Assembly (NCBI RefSeq): GCF_025971945.1
Contig: NZ_JAPDHW010000001.1
Span: forward strand, 248,001-312,000
Source: Chryseobacterium kimseyorum
GTDB taxonomy: Bacteria; Bacteroidota; Bacteroidia; Flavobacteriales; Weeksellaceae
Length of the DNA stretch: 64,000 nt
Reading direction: 5' to 3'
Of the stretch, positions 17,803 through 25,820 are shown piece by piece. Within the stretch, counting starts at the first letter, position 1. Every line of letters begins with the position of its first letter. The notes below the pieces were generated by a model. It saw only the letters and a list, made by a program, of their open reading frames with translations. It was not told the DNA's origin and searched no databases. The translations under genes and the position numbers were made by a program.

Positions 17803-18534
17803 TTATTGAGTCAATATTTGCCGAAGATAGAGCCCGTTTTTTACAGCCGAAATTCCCCAGGTATTATTGAAAAAAATAAATGATTTTAGTTTTGAATCTT
17901 TAATTTTATGTGCAAGATCATTTAAAAAATCTTCAGAATATTCCGACTTGTAAAGGACCGGTTTTCCGTGGAGACGGTAGTAAAGTACATCTTGAGAGTT
18001 AATTATAACATCTTCTGACAGCTTTGTCGGAAAACTTACGCCGGAAAATATAATTTTATGTTCCTGTAGAATTTTAAAAATTTCACTGTCCCACCAGGAT
18101 TCATGGCGGAACTCAATAACGTTTAAAAACTGATCATCAATATTCTCTAAAATAAGATTCAAATTTTCCTCAGTGTTCTTAAATGAAGGTGGAAATTGAT
18201 AAAGAAATCCTGCAAGTTTTTCGTTTAAATTTGTCTGAATATGTGTGCAGAATTCACCGATGTCTTCTCTGCAGTTTTCCAATCTTTTTTCATGAGAGAT
18301 AGTCTTCGGAATTTTAATGAAAAATTTAAAATTTTCCGGAGTTTCATCAAACCATTTTTGAAGCGTTTTGGCAGTCGGTTTTCTGTAAAATGTAGAATTG
18401 ATTTCAACTGCATTGAACTGCTGAGCATATAAACTTAAATAATCTTTACTTTTTGCTTCTTCCGGATACAGAGTTCCCTTCCAATCATTGTTGTAAAATC
18501 CTGAGCAACCGATGTAAAGGTTTTTTTCTTGCAT
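17803..18534 (-). CDS. DUF72 domain-containing protein
   Basis: A 243-residue TIM-barrel-like protein of the DUF72 (YecE) family. Diagnostic segments are LYIGCSGFYNNDWKGTLYPEEAKSKDYLSLYAQQFNAVEINSTFYR at the start, KFFIKIPKTISHEKRL, the VIEFRHESWWDSEIFKIL motif and VLYYRLHGKPVLY near the C-terminus. No biochemical function is established for the family. It lies between the deacetylase gene and the copper ATPase gene in the same direction, with no clear functional link. Confidence 0.9.
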   Translation of the reverse strand: MQEKNLYIGCSGFYNNDWKGTLYPEEAKSKDYLSLYAQQFNAVEINSTFYRKPTAKTLQKWFDETPENFKFFIKIPKTISHEKRLENCREDIGEFCTHIQTNLNEKLAGFLYQFPPSFKNTEENLNLILENIDDQFLNVIEFRHESWWDSEIFKILQEHKIIFSGVSFPTKLSEDVIINSQDVLYYRLHGKPVLYKSEYSEDFLNDLAHKIKDSKLKSFIFFNNTWGISAVKNGLYLRQILTQ

Positions 18535-18636
18535 TGTAAAAGATCAATAGTTAATAAACTCTCTGAGATCGAAATGACTCTGTTTTTAAAGTGCCTTATT
18601 AATATTTGTGGTCTGCAAAAATCTGCTTTATTTCAT

Positions 18637-18672
18637 ATCTTTTTGAGCAATTTTCAGAATATTCAAAAAGAT
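18637..18672 (-). terminator. Weak hairpin immediately after the copper ATPase gene
   Basis: A perfect 10-bp stem ATCTTTTTGA/TCAAAAAGAT with a 16-nt loop directly follows the ATPase stop codon. No strong T run follows, so a terminator or stabilising role is only suggested. Confidence 0.35.
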
Positions 18673-21411
18673 TTATTTCACATTTAAATCAACAGAATTT
18701 AATCTCAGCGAATTTAAAATCACAGATAAAGAACTGATGCTCATCGCTGCCGCTGCAATCATTGGTGACAGTAATATTCCGAAAAAAGGATACAACAATC
18801 CTGCCGCGATAGGAATCCCCAAAACATTGTAAATAAAGGCAAAGAATAAATTTTCTTTAATGTTTTTAAGCAGTTTTTCACTTAAAATTTTCGCTTTGGC
18901 AACTCCTATTAAATCACCTTTCAATAAAGTAATTTCTGCACTTTCAATTGCGACATCGGTTCCGGTTCCCATAGCAATCCCGATATTTGCTTGAGCTAAG
19001 GCAGGAGAATCATTGATTCCGTCGCCAGTCATAGCAACTATTTTTCCCTGCTGCTGGAGTTTTTTTACTTCATTTAATTTGTCTTCCGGAAGAGAGTTGG
19101 CTTTAAAATTTTTGATACCAAGAGCATCTGCAACGGCTTTTGCGGTGTGTTCGTTATCACCGGTCATCATGATGACATCTATTCCGTCATTGAGAAGTAA
19201 TTCGACTGCTCGTCGCGAACTTTCTTTGATTTTATCTGTAAAACTGATCAATCCTAAAACTTCATTTTCCCGGGCAACATAAGAAATCGTATACGCTTTT
19301 GACTGAATTTCTACAGCTTTCTGTTTTAAACTTTCGGGAATTTGAATTTTATTTGAAATCAAAAGATTTTCATTTCCTAAGTAAACGGTTTTCCCACTGA
19401 TATTTCCTTTCACACCTTTCCCGGAAATATTTTCAAAATCACTTACTTTTTCCGCCGAAATATTTTCTTCTTGAGCTTTCTTTATCACGGCATTTGACAG
19501 TGGATGTTCTGAATTTTGGTTTAATGAATAAGCTAATTTTAAAAGTAAATGGACGTCATTATTTAAAGTTTCAATGTGCTCAACCGAAGGTTTTCCTTCA
19601 GTTAAAGTTCCTGTTTTATCGGTAATTAAAACGTTTACTTTATTCATCTGTTCAAGTGCCTCGGCGTTTTTAATTAAGATGCCATTCTTTGCACCTTTAC
19701 CAATTCCAACCATCAGAGACATCGGCGTTGCCAATCCTAAAGCACACGGACAGGCAACGATAAGAACGGCCACTGCGTTTACAAAAGCAAACAGAGTTTT
19801 TTTGCCTTCAGGGCCAAAAAATTGCCATAAAACAAACGTTAAGACTGCAATTAAAATCACAACCGGAACAAAAACTTTCGCTACTTTATCGGTCAGTTTC
19901 TGAATCGGAGCTCGGCTTCTGCTTGCATCATTGACCATTTTAATAATTTTTGAAAGCAAGGTTTCATCACCCACTTTTTCAGCTTTCATCATGAAAACCT
20001 GATTGCCATTGATCGTTCCAGAGGTCACCTTATCCTCTAAATTTTTCTCAACAGGAATAGGTTCGCCGGTAATCATACTTTCGTCAACTACAGAATTTCC
20101 TTCGATGATTTTTCCGTCAACAGGAATTTTTTCTCCGGGTTTTACTTTTAGTAGATCTCCAATTTTTATTTCTGATAATGGGACTTTTCTTTCTTCGCCA
20201 TTTACTATCAGATTAGCTTCATCCGGTGAAAGATTCATCAATTCTTTTATAGCGTTTCCTGTTCTTTTGTGAGCAGCAGCTTCCATCAATTGCCCTAAAA
20301 TAACCAGAGTAATAATCACACAAACTGCCTCAAAATACAGTGGTATTTCATGACCATGACCACGGATTTCATGTGGGATCAGATCAGGGAAAATGAGAGA
20401 TATAATGCTGAAAATAAATGCCGCAGAAACGCCTAAAGCAATTAAACTGAACATATTTAAGTTCCATGTTTTAAATGAAACAAAACCTCTCTTCATTAAA
20501 AACCATCCGGAATAAAACAGGACAGGAAGCGTTAATATCAGTTCAATATACCCTTGAATCTGATGTGAAAACGGAAAATTGATCAACATTCCACCCATGG
20601 ATAAAATGAAAACCGGAATTGTAAATGCCAATGATGTGATAAATTTTCTTTTCAAAATATTGAAAGTTTCATCTTCGCCGCCATCTCCATTTTTATCGGG
20701 ATATTTTACCAAATCCATTCCGCAGACAGGGCAACCTACATTGGAATCATACGTTTTATCTCCTTCACAAAACATAGGACAGTAATATTTTCCTGCCATA
20801 TCATCTGTAACTTTCGGAGCTTCCTGATGTTGACTTTGTGAGTGAGAATGGTGATTTGAAACTGAATTTTTTACCATATCCTCGGTGATTTCTTCCAGAT
20901 GCATATGGCAAACCGGGCAGTCGCCTTTTTCATCATAAATTTGATCGCCCTCGCAGAACATCGGACAGTAATAATCTCCTATGTGGTCTTTGAAATTTTT
21001 GGGTAGGTTCGTTTTAGAAAAAACAGGCTTAAAATTAGGATCTTTTGCCAGTTTTTCTTCAATAGGAACTAAAAACATATTGCAAACCGGACATCTACCA
21101 CCTTGTTTGAAGTACACTTTCTCGCCTTCGCATTCCATCGGGCAGTAATAAACCGATGATGGTGAAACCCTGTCCTGAGGTTTTTGTAAAGCTTTTTCCG
21201 GATTGTCTGGGTCTTCAAGCTGATAATTTCCTATTTCGTCTAAGGCATTATTTAATTCATTTAAATCAATTTCTTGATCAGATTTAATGACTGCCGTATT
21301 ATTTTGGAGGTTAATGTCAGCTTCTATATGTTCCAAACTGTTGAGTTTTTCGGAAATTATCTTTTGACAACCTGAACAGGTCATTCCCAAAACTTTATAT
21401 TCCTTTTGCAT
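18673..21411 (-). CDS. P1B-type copper-transporting ATPase with four N-terminal metal modules
   Basis: A 912-residue heavy-metal P-type ATPase. Residues 1-70 are an HMA domain with GMTCSGC (C12, C15). Three repeats follow, each with a YYCPM(E/F)CEG start and a CPVC(N/H/G)M end, near residues 88, 147 and 207, matching the heavy-metal-binding YHS-like module. After a histidine-rich linker ([11 protein letters not shown]) comes the ATPase core: TGEPIPVEK, the membrane CPC motif (C554-C556), phosphorylated D598 in DKTGTLT, the HP motif SEHPLS and [14 protein letters not shown] and the copper-type core suggest Cu+ export. A metal-binding AraC-type regulator gene lies upstream in the same direction. 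Confidence 0.95.
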   Translation of the reverse strand: MQKEYKVLGMTCSGCQKIISEKLNSLEHIEADINLQNNTAVIKSDQEIDLNELNNALDEIGNYQLEDPDNPEKALQKPQDRVSPSSVYYCPMECEGEKVYFKQGGRCPVCNMFLVPIEEKLAKDPNFKPVFSKTNLPKNFKDHIGDYYCPMFCEGDQIYDEKGDCPVCHMHLEEITEDMVKNSVSNHHSHSQSQHQEAPKVTDDMAGKYYCPMFCEGDKTYDSNVGCPVCGMDLVKYPDKNGDGGEDETFNILKRKFITSLAFTIPVFILSMGGMLINFPFSHQIQGYIELILTLPVLFYSGWFLMKRGFVSFKTWNLNMFSLIALGVSAAFIFSIISLIFPDLIPHEIRGHGHEIPLYFEAVCVIITLVILGQLMEAAAHKRTGNAIKELMNLSPDEANLIVNGEERKVPLSEIKIGDLLKVKPGEKIPVDGKIIEGNSVVDESMITGEPIPVEKNLEDKVTSGTINGNQVFMMKAEKVGDETLLSKIIKMVNDASRSRAPIQKLTDKVAKVFVPVVILIAVLTFVLWQFFGPEGKKTLFAFVNAVAVLIVACPCALGLATPMSLMVGIGKGAKNGILIKNAEALEQMNKVNVLITDKTGTLTEGKPSVEHIETLNNDVHLLLKLAYSLNQNSEHPLSNAVIKKAQEENISAEKVSDFENISGKGVKGNISGKTVYLGNENLLISNKIQIPESLKQKAVEIQSKAYTISYVARENEVLGLISFTDKIKESSRRAVELLLNDGIDVIMMTGDNEHTAKAVADALGIKNFKANSLPEDKLNEVKKLQQQGKIVAMTGDGINDSPALAQANIGIAMGTGTDVAIESAEITLLKGDLIGVAKAKILSEKLLKNIKENLFFAFIYNVLGIPIAAGLLYPFFGILLSPMIAAAAMSISSLSVILNSLRLNSVDLNVK

Positions 21412-21610
21412 AATCCTAGATTTATTTTACAAATTTCCAAAATGAAAATGGAAGACTGTTATAATTTTAAGGATAATAGTTATAGAATTGGGGATTTTTT
21501 AGGTAGAAGGGTGCTCGCTCTGTAGTGTTTGAGTGTCTTAAGAATAATATTGAGAAATTAAAGTTGAATAATGGATCTGTCACACTTAAACTTTTTACAA
21601 AATTCTAAAG

Positions 21611-22180
21611 TTACAGCACACCGACAAAATCCAGCGGTTTTCTGTCAAGTACTTTCAGTTTTTTAAATTCAGTAGGAGTGTGGCCGGTTGTAGCCTTAAA
21701 CTGGGTTGAAAGATGTTGTACACTTTTATAGCCCATGTGTCCGGCGATTTCGGTTAAAGTAAAATCATTATTAAACAAAAGTTCTTTGACTTTTTCAATT
21801 TTCTGAAGTATATAATATTGCTCTAACGTAGTTTTTTCATTTTGAGAAAATACTTTAGATAAAGAACTGTAATCTCTATGTAATGCATCACTTAAAAAAT
21901 TTGAAAGAACAAAATTTTCATCTGTATCTAATCGGCCTATTTTTAAGATGATCAGATTTTTAACATTTTCAATAAGTTGCTGGGAAGGAGATTTTATAAT
22001 TTCAAAGCCAATTTCTTCAAGATTACTTTGCAATTGGTTGAGATCACTTTCTGAGACTTCAGAAGCAGTTTCAACTTCTCCCAGTTGAATCGTGCTAAAT
22101 TGAATCTCAGATTTTTCAAAAATATTTGCAACCGCTGTAATACAACGGTTACATACCATATTTTTTATGAAGATTTTCAT
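21611..22180 (-). CDS. AraC-family regulator with N-terminal heavy-metal-type domain
   Basis: A 189-residue fusion. Residues 1-65 resemble a small HMA/copper-chaperone fold with NMVCNRC (C10, C13) and an alternating strand-helix pattern. Residues about 95-180 are an AraC-type double helix-turn-helix (LTEIAGHMGYKSVQHLSTQFKATTGHTPTEFKKLK). It lies 200 bp upstream of the copper ATPase gene on the same strand and overlaps the thioesterase stop by ATGA. A metal-sensing role controlling the ATPase is a strong inference, not shown by sequence. The domain order differs from MerR- or CsoR-type copper regulators. Confidence 0.87.
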   Translation of the reverse strand: MKIFIKNMVCNRCITAVANIFEKSEIQFSTIQLGEVETASEVSESDLNQLQSNLEEIGFEIIKSPSQQLIENVKNLIILKIGRLDTDENFVLSNFLSDALHRDYSSLSKVFSQNEKTTLEQYYILQKIEKVKELLFNNDFTLTEIAGHMGYKSVQHLSTQFKATTGHTPTEFKKLKVLDRKPLDFVGVL

Positions 22181-22572
22181 GACTGATTACTTAACCTGTC
22201 TTTTACAAACTCGACTTTAGTTTTTCCGTGTGGAGAAGGATTGCCATCTTCATCGAGGTTTACCATTACGATTCTGTCAACAGTGATAATGGTTTGGTGA
22301 GTCATTTTGTTTCTCACCGCACATCTTAAAGTTAGAGAAGTGGAACCAAATGCTGAAACTTCAATTCCAATTTCAATAATATCACCCTGTTTTGCAGAAC
22401 TTACAAAATTGATTTCTGAAATGTATTTGGTGACTACTTTTTTATTTTCAAGCTGTATTACAGCATACAAAGCGGCTTCTTCATCGATCCACTGTAATAA
22501 TTTTCCTCCAAAAAGTGATTGGTTAGGATTTAAATCTTCAGGTTTTACCCATTTTCTCGTGTGGTAATTCAT
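22177..22572 (-). CDS. acyl-CoA thioesterase, hotdog fold
   Basis: A 131-residue 4HBT-type thioesterase of the YciA/BACH group. The family start is HTRKWVKPEDLNPNQSLFGGKLLQWIDEEAALYAVIQLE, with the catalytic acid in WIDEEA and the substrate strand KYISEINFVSSAKQGDIIEIG. It should hydrolyse acyl-CoA esters in the cytoplasm. The stop codon overlaps the AraC-type gene start, so it is the first gene of that unit even though the functions look unrelated. A TAAATTTG box lies upstream. Confidence 0.92.
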   Translation of the reverse strand: MNYHTRKWVKPEDLNPNQSLFGGKLLQWIDEEAALYAVIQLENKKVVTKYISEINFVSSAKQGDIIEIGIEVSAFGSTSLTLRCAVRNKMTHQTIITVDRIVMVNLDEDGNPSPHGKTKVEFVKDRLSNQS

Positions 22573-22591
22573 GTAATTGCTATTTGCAGTA

Positions 22592-22599
22592 CAAATTTA
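22592..22599 (-). promoter_or_regulatory. -7 promoter box (TAAATTTG) of the thioesterase-AraC unit
   Basis: An exact TAnnTTTG match on the minus strand, 19 nt before the thioesterase ATG. No clear -33 TTG. Confidence 0.45.
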
Positions 22600-22747
22600 A
22601 TGTTTAAAACTGAAATATTGCTTTCTACAGAATTTATTAAGGTTATTTCGTAGATATATGATCTCAATAAAGTGATTAAACCGGTCTGAAATCAACTGTA
22701 ACAAAAGTTTTTCAGTTCTATAAACTGTTGATATGGTAAGCTTTATG

Positions 22748-22776
22748 TTAATTTAATATTAAATTAATTACATTTG
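22748..22776 (+). promoter_or_regulatory. Upstream promoter candidate and 20-bp palindrome before the RNA-binding protein gene
   Basis: A perfect palindrome TTAATTTAAT/ATTAAATTAA (22748-22767) ends one base before an exact TACATTTG box (22769-22776). Transcription from here would give a leader of about 140 nt. The palindrome covers the -33 zone and could be an operator. Alternatively it is simple AT-rich sequence. Confidence 0.4.
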
Positions 22777-22798
22777 TTGAAATAGTTTAAAAAAAGTT

Positions 22799-22827
22799 TT
22801 GATTTATTTAATTTAATTGTATCTTGC
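22799..22827 (+). promoter_or_regulatory. Downstream promoter candidate of the RNA-binding protein gene (TTG - 18 bp - TATCTTGC)
   Basis: TTG at 22799-22801 and TATCTTGC at 22820-22827 have consensus-like spacing. The leader would be about 90 nt and AT-rich, much longer than at neighbouring genes. Confidence 0.4.
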
Positions 22828-22920
22828 AATCGTTTATATCAGGAATCAATATTATGTTCATTATTATGTTGCTTTTCTTTTATACCAGAATTTATATTAA
22901 TTTTTAATTTTTTTTTTACA

Positions 22921-23301
22921 ATGAACATTTTTGTTTCAAACATCAATTACGCAACTAAAGAATATGAGTTGCACGATTTATTCGCAGAATTTGGCGATGT
23001 ATCATCTGCTAAAATTGTTACAGACAGAGAAACTGGTCGTTCTAGAGGTTTCGGTTTCGTAGAAATGGGTGACGAAGAAGGAGCTCAAGCTATCGAAGCT
23101 CTTAATCAAAAAGAACTTAACGGTAAGATTCTTAACGTGTCTGAGGCTAAGCCAAGAGAAGAAAAACCAAGAAGAAGTTTTGATAATAACAGAAGCGGAG
23201 GTGGAAGTTATGGTAACAACCGTGGAGGAGGTAACTCTGGAGGTGGTTACGGAAACAACAACAACCGTGGAGGTAACGGAGGCGGCGGAAGTCGTTGGTA
23301 A
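22921..23301 (+). CDS. RRM-type RNA-binding protein with glycine-rich tail
   Basis: A 126-residue single RNA recognition motif protein. RNP2 is MNIFVSNINYA at the start and RNP1 is RSRGFGFVEM near residue 40, both with the aromatic RNA-stacking residues intact. Residues about 85-126 form a glycine-, asparagine- and arginine-rich tail (repeats of GGGNSGGGYGNNN type) as in plant and cyanobacterial glycine-rich RNA-binding proteins. In other bacteria such proteins respond to cold, but that is only a family trend. The long AT-rich leader is compatible with post-transcriptional control. It ends at a strong terminator. Confidence 0.93.
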   Translation: MNIFVSNINYATKEYELHDLFAEFGDVSSAKIVTDRETGRSRGFGFVEMGDEEGAQAIEALNQKELNGKILNVSEAKPREEKPRRSFDNNRSGGGSYGNNRGGGNSGGGYGNNNNRGGNGGGGSRW

Positions 23302-23308
23302 AAAATTG

Positions 23309-23335
23309 AAGCGGCTTTTAAGCCGCTTTTTTTAT
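23309..23335 (+). terminator. Rho-independent terminator after the RRM gene
   Basis: Palindromic stem AAGCGGCTT/AAGCCGCTT with a very short loop and a seven-T tail. Confidence 0.85.
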
Positions 23336-23425
23336 GTCTTTACTTGAGGGAAAATAAATTGTTGTTCTATTACAGTTAGATTACTGTGTAACAGGCATCC
23401 ATAATAAAATGCAATCCATTAAGTA

Positions 23426-23899
23426 TTAATCTTTTTTCTTCTTCTTTTTCTTATCCTTTTCTTTTCCTTTTTTGTCTTTCTTAGGATTCAGAATTTCTTC
23501 TGCGAATTCTAAGGTAGGCGCTTTTACTTTTACAGGCTTCATTTCAATCTTAAGATCGAAATATTCTTTGAGGTCATTTTGAGAAACCAGATTTTCTTTA
23601 AATAAAAATTCTAAAATTTCTTTTCCTGAATTGTTGAAAAAATTCTGAGTAAGCTCCCTCAAAATAAACTTTTTGTATTCGTCGAAAGGCACGATAACAC
23701 TGTACTTGAAAATTCTTCCTTCCTTTTCTGTCGACAGATAACCTTTTTCAACCAATATTTTAAGATAAGTGGAAACTGTATTCTGATGTGGTTTTGGTTC
23801 TTGATGTTTTTCCATAACATCCTTTAGATAGAATGAATTTAAGTCCCAAAAAAGCTTCATTAAGTTTTCTTCTGCTGAAGTAAGATGATTTATTTTCAT
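23426..23899 (-). CDS. BlaI/MecI-family winged-helix repressor
   Basis: A 157-residue protein. Residues 1-75 form the BlaI-type winged helix (LTSAEENLMKLFWDLNSFYLKDVME, then HQNTVSTYLKILVEKGYLSTEKEGRIFKYS). Residues 80-125 resemble the dimerisation helices (FNNSGKEILEFLFKE). The tail is unusual: a run of alternating lysine, aspartate and glutamate ending in seven lysines and an aspartate. BlaI repressors are normally inactivated by a BlaR1-like membrane protease; none is next to this gene, so the target is unknown. It follows the PAP2-like gene by about 50 bp and may share its transcript. Confidence 0.85.
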   Translation of the reverse strand: MKINHLTSAEENLMKLFWDLNSFYLKDVMEKHQEPKPHQNTVSTYLKILVEKGYLSTEKEGRIFKYSVIVPFDEYKKFILRELTQNFFNNSGKEILEFLFKENLVSQNDLKEYFDLKIEMKPVKVKAPTLEFAEEILNPKKDKKGKEKDKKKKKKKD

Positions 23900-23950
23900 A
23901 TTTGAACTGAAATTTATAAGTAATAAAGTATCCTTTTAACACGGAAACTT

Positions 23951-24598
23951 TTATTTGATTGTTGTTTCCACAGGTATCACCTCAGTAGGTAAATCATTGC
24001 GCTGATACTTATTGTTGCAATAAAGATAAAGAAAAGAAACTAAAACAGAGATGCCTGCACCCATAAAAACTTCTTTTACAGTGTGTCTTTTAAGAATAAC
24101 TCTTGTAATTCCTACCAAAATTGCAATTGCCAGCCAGGCAAAACCAATTTTCACGTCAAAGGCAAAGAACAGTGCGGAAACAAACACGTTGAATGCAGTA
24201 TGCATCGAACTTTTAATATATAAATTGCTGAATTGTAACGCAAAAAGAAGTACCAAAATAAAAAGCATTACGAAGTCTATAAATCCATTCTTAATATAAT
24301 TAAATGTCAGATAGGAAATAATACACACTGCAATGAATATATATAATGTTTTTCTCTGTACTCTGTTTGAAACATCCATATTGGTATATCGTCCGGTTTT
24401 TACATTCCAGACAATCCAAATTATTACCGGAAGAATAGTCATCAGTAAGATAGGAAGAAAATGGGTAAATGATTCTTTAAACGTATAATTCTGAATACTG
24501 AAATACACAAAATAGATAACCAAAGAGACTAAAGGATTAAAAAAATCGGAGATAATTCTTGAAACAATGTATAGTAAAGAGGTCTTTTTTTCTTCCAT
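23951..24598 (-). CDS. PAP2-superfamily-like membrane protein
   Basis: A 215-residue integral membrane protein with five to six helices. It resembles PAP2/phosphatidic-acid phosphatases, but the catalytic motifs are diverged: the PSGH motif reads KSSMH, and the final motif reads TRVILKRHTVKEV, keeping the arginine and histidine but with glutamate in the terminal acid position. It may act on lipid or undecaprenyl phosphates, or be catalytically altered. It lies just upstream of the BlaI-like gene on the same strand. Confidence 0.75.
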   Translation of the reverse strand: MEEKKTSLLYIVSRIISDFFNPLVSLVIYFVYFSIQNYTFKESFTHFLPILLMTILPVIIWIVWNVKTGRYTNMDVSNRVQRKTLYIFIAVCIISYLTFNYIKNGFIDFVMLFILVLLFALQFSNLYIKSSMHTAFNVFVSALFFAFDVKIGFAWLAIAILVGITRVILKRHTVKEVFMGAGISVLVSFLYLYCNNKYQRNDLPTEVIPVETTIK

Positions 24599-24678
24599 AG
24601 TGAACTTTGTGATGTAAATATAACATTATAACTAAAAAAACAATTGCTCTATATATAATAAAAACAAAGTTTTTTTTA

Positions 24679-24686
24679 TATTTTTG
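24679..24686 (+). promoter_or_regulatory. -7 promoter box (TATTTTTG) of the pyruvate dehydrogenase operon
   Basis: An exact TAnnTTTG match 38 nt before the ATG of the E1-alpha gene. Confidence 0.45.
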
Positions 24687-24724
24687 CTCAACTATTTCAT
24701 AATAAATAAGCAAGAAGCTAGCAC

Positions 24725-25726
24725 ATGAAAGAATTTTCTAAAGAGGTATACCTGAAATGGTATGAAGATATGACAATGTGGAGAAGGTTTGAAGACAAAT
24801 GCCGTTCTCTTTATCTAAAACAAAAAATCAGAGGTTTTTTACATTTGTACAACGGTCAGGAAGCTATTCCGGCTGGTTTTACGCATGCAATGGATTTAAC
24901 TAAAGACAGCATGATCACTGCTTACAGATGTCACATCCATCCGATGGCAATGGGAGTAGACCCAAAAAGAATTATGGCAGAACTTTGTGGTAAAGCTACG
25001 GGTACTTCCGGAGGTATGGGCGGATCTATGCACATTTTCAGTAAAGAACACCGTTTTTACGGAGGACACGGTATTGTAGGAGGACAAATTCCTTTGGGTG
25101 CAGGTATTGCTTTTGCAGACAAATACTTCGACAGAAAAGCAGTAAACATCTGTTTCTTCGGAGATGGTGCTTCAAGACAGGGATCTCTTCACGAAACTTT
25201 CAACATGGCAATGAACTGGAAACTTCCTGTAGTATTTGTGGTTGAAAACAATCAGTATGCAATGGGAACTTCTGTAAAAAGAACTGCTAACCATGAAGAT
25301 ATCTACAAATTAGGATTAGGTTACGAAATGCCTTGTTTAGCTGTTGATGCAATGGATCCTGAGAAAGTGGCTGAAGCTGCTTATGAGGCTATTGAGAGAG
25401 CTAGAAGAGGAGACGGACCAACTTTCATCGAAGCAAGAACTTACCGTTTCAGAGGTCACTCTATGTCTGATGCAGAACCTTACAGATCTAAGGATGAAGT
25501 TGCGATTGCTAAAAAAGATGATCCTATTGAATTAATCAAAGCGAGAATCTTAGAAAACAACTGGGCAACTGAAGAAGAATTAGAAGCTACAGATAACAAA
25601 TCTAGAGATTTCGTAGAAGAGTGCATCGAGTTTATGGAAAATTCTCCGTACCCGACTGCAGAGAAAATCTATGAGTACGTTTACGCTCAGGAAGATTATC
25701 CATTCTTAGACCAATTAGAAAACTAA
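24725..25726 (+). CDS. pdhA: pyruvate dehydrogenase E1 component, alpha subunit
   Basis: A 333-residue thiamine-diphosphate-dependent E1-alpha. The active-site serine loop is in YRGHSMSDAEPYRSKDEV. The ThDP/magnesium motif GDGASRQGSLHETFNMAMNWKLPVVFVVENN begins near residue 145. The N-terminal MTMWRRFEDKCRSLYLKQKIRGFLHLYNGQEA is typical of pyruvate rather than branched-chain enzymes. It is followed after a hairpin-containing gap by the E2 gene. No E1-beta gene is in the window; in flavobacteria it is commonly encoded elsewhere, as I recall. Confidence 0.96.
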   Translation: MKEFSKEVYLKWYEDMTMWRRFEDKCRSLYLKQKIRGFLHLYNGQEAIPAGFTHAMDLTKDSMITAYRCHIHPMAMGVDPKRIMAELCGKATGTSGGMGGSMHIFSKEHRFYGGHGIVGGQIPLGAGIAFADKYFDRKAVNICFFGDGASRQGSLHETFNMAMNWKLPVVFVVENNQYAMGTSVKRTANHEDIYKLGLGYEMPCLAVDAMDPEKVAEAAYEAIERARRGDGPTFIEARTYRFRGHSMSDAEPYRSKDEVAIAKKDDPIELIKARILENNWATEEELEATDNKSRDFVEECIEFMENSPYPTAEKIYEYVYAQEDYPFLDQLEN

Positions 25727-25738
25727 ACGATAATTAAG

Positions 25739-25813
25739 TTAATTTGAAAATTTGAAAATGAGTTCGTAAATACATCCTTTTTTAATTTTCAAATTCCCAA
25801 ATTTTCAAATTAA
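25739..25813. repeat. Long AT-rich inverted repeat between E1-alpha and E2 genes
   Basis: A perfect 16-bp stem pairs TTAATTTGAAAATTTG (25739-25754) with its reverse complement (25798-25813). The loop of 43 nt contains a further TTTTCAAATT copy. It has no terminal T run, so it resembles a palindromic repeat or mRNA-processing element more than a terminator. It ends 7 bp before the E2 start codon. Confidence 0.6.
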
Positions 25814-25820
25814 AAAAAAT

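Noticed and set aside
23069..23347. A 92-codon open frame overlapping the RRM gene in another frame.
   Set aside because: It is a by-product of the glycine-rich codons of the real gene; it has no start context and a biased composition.
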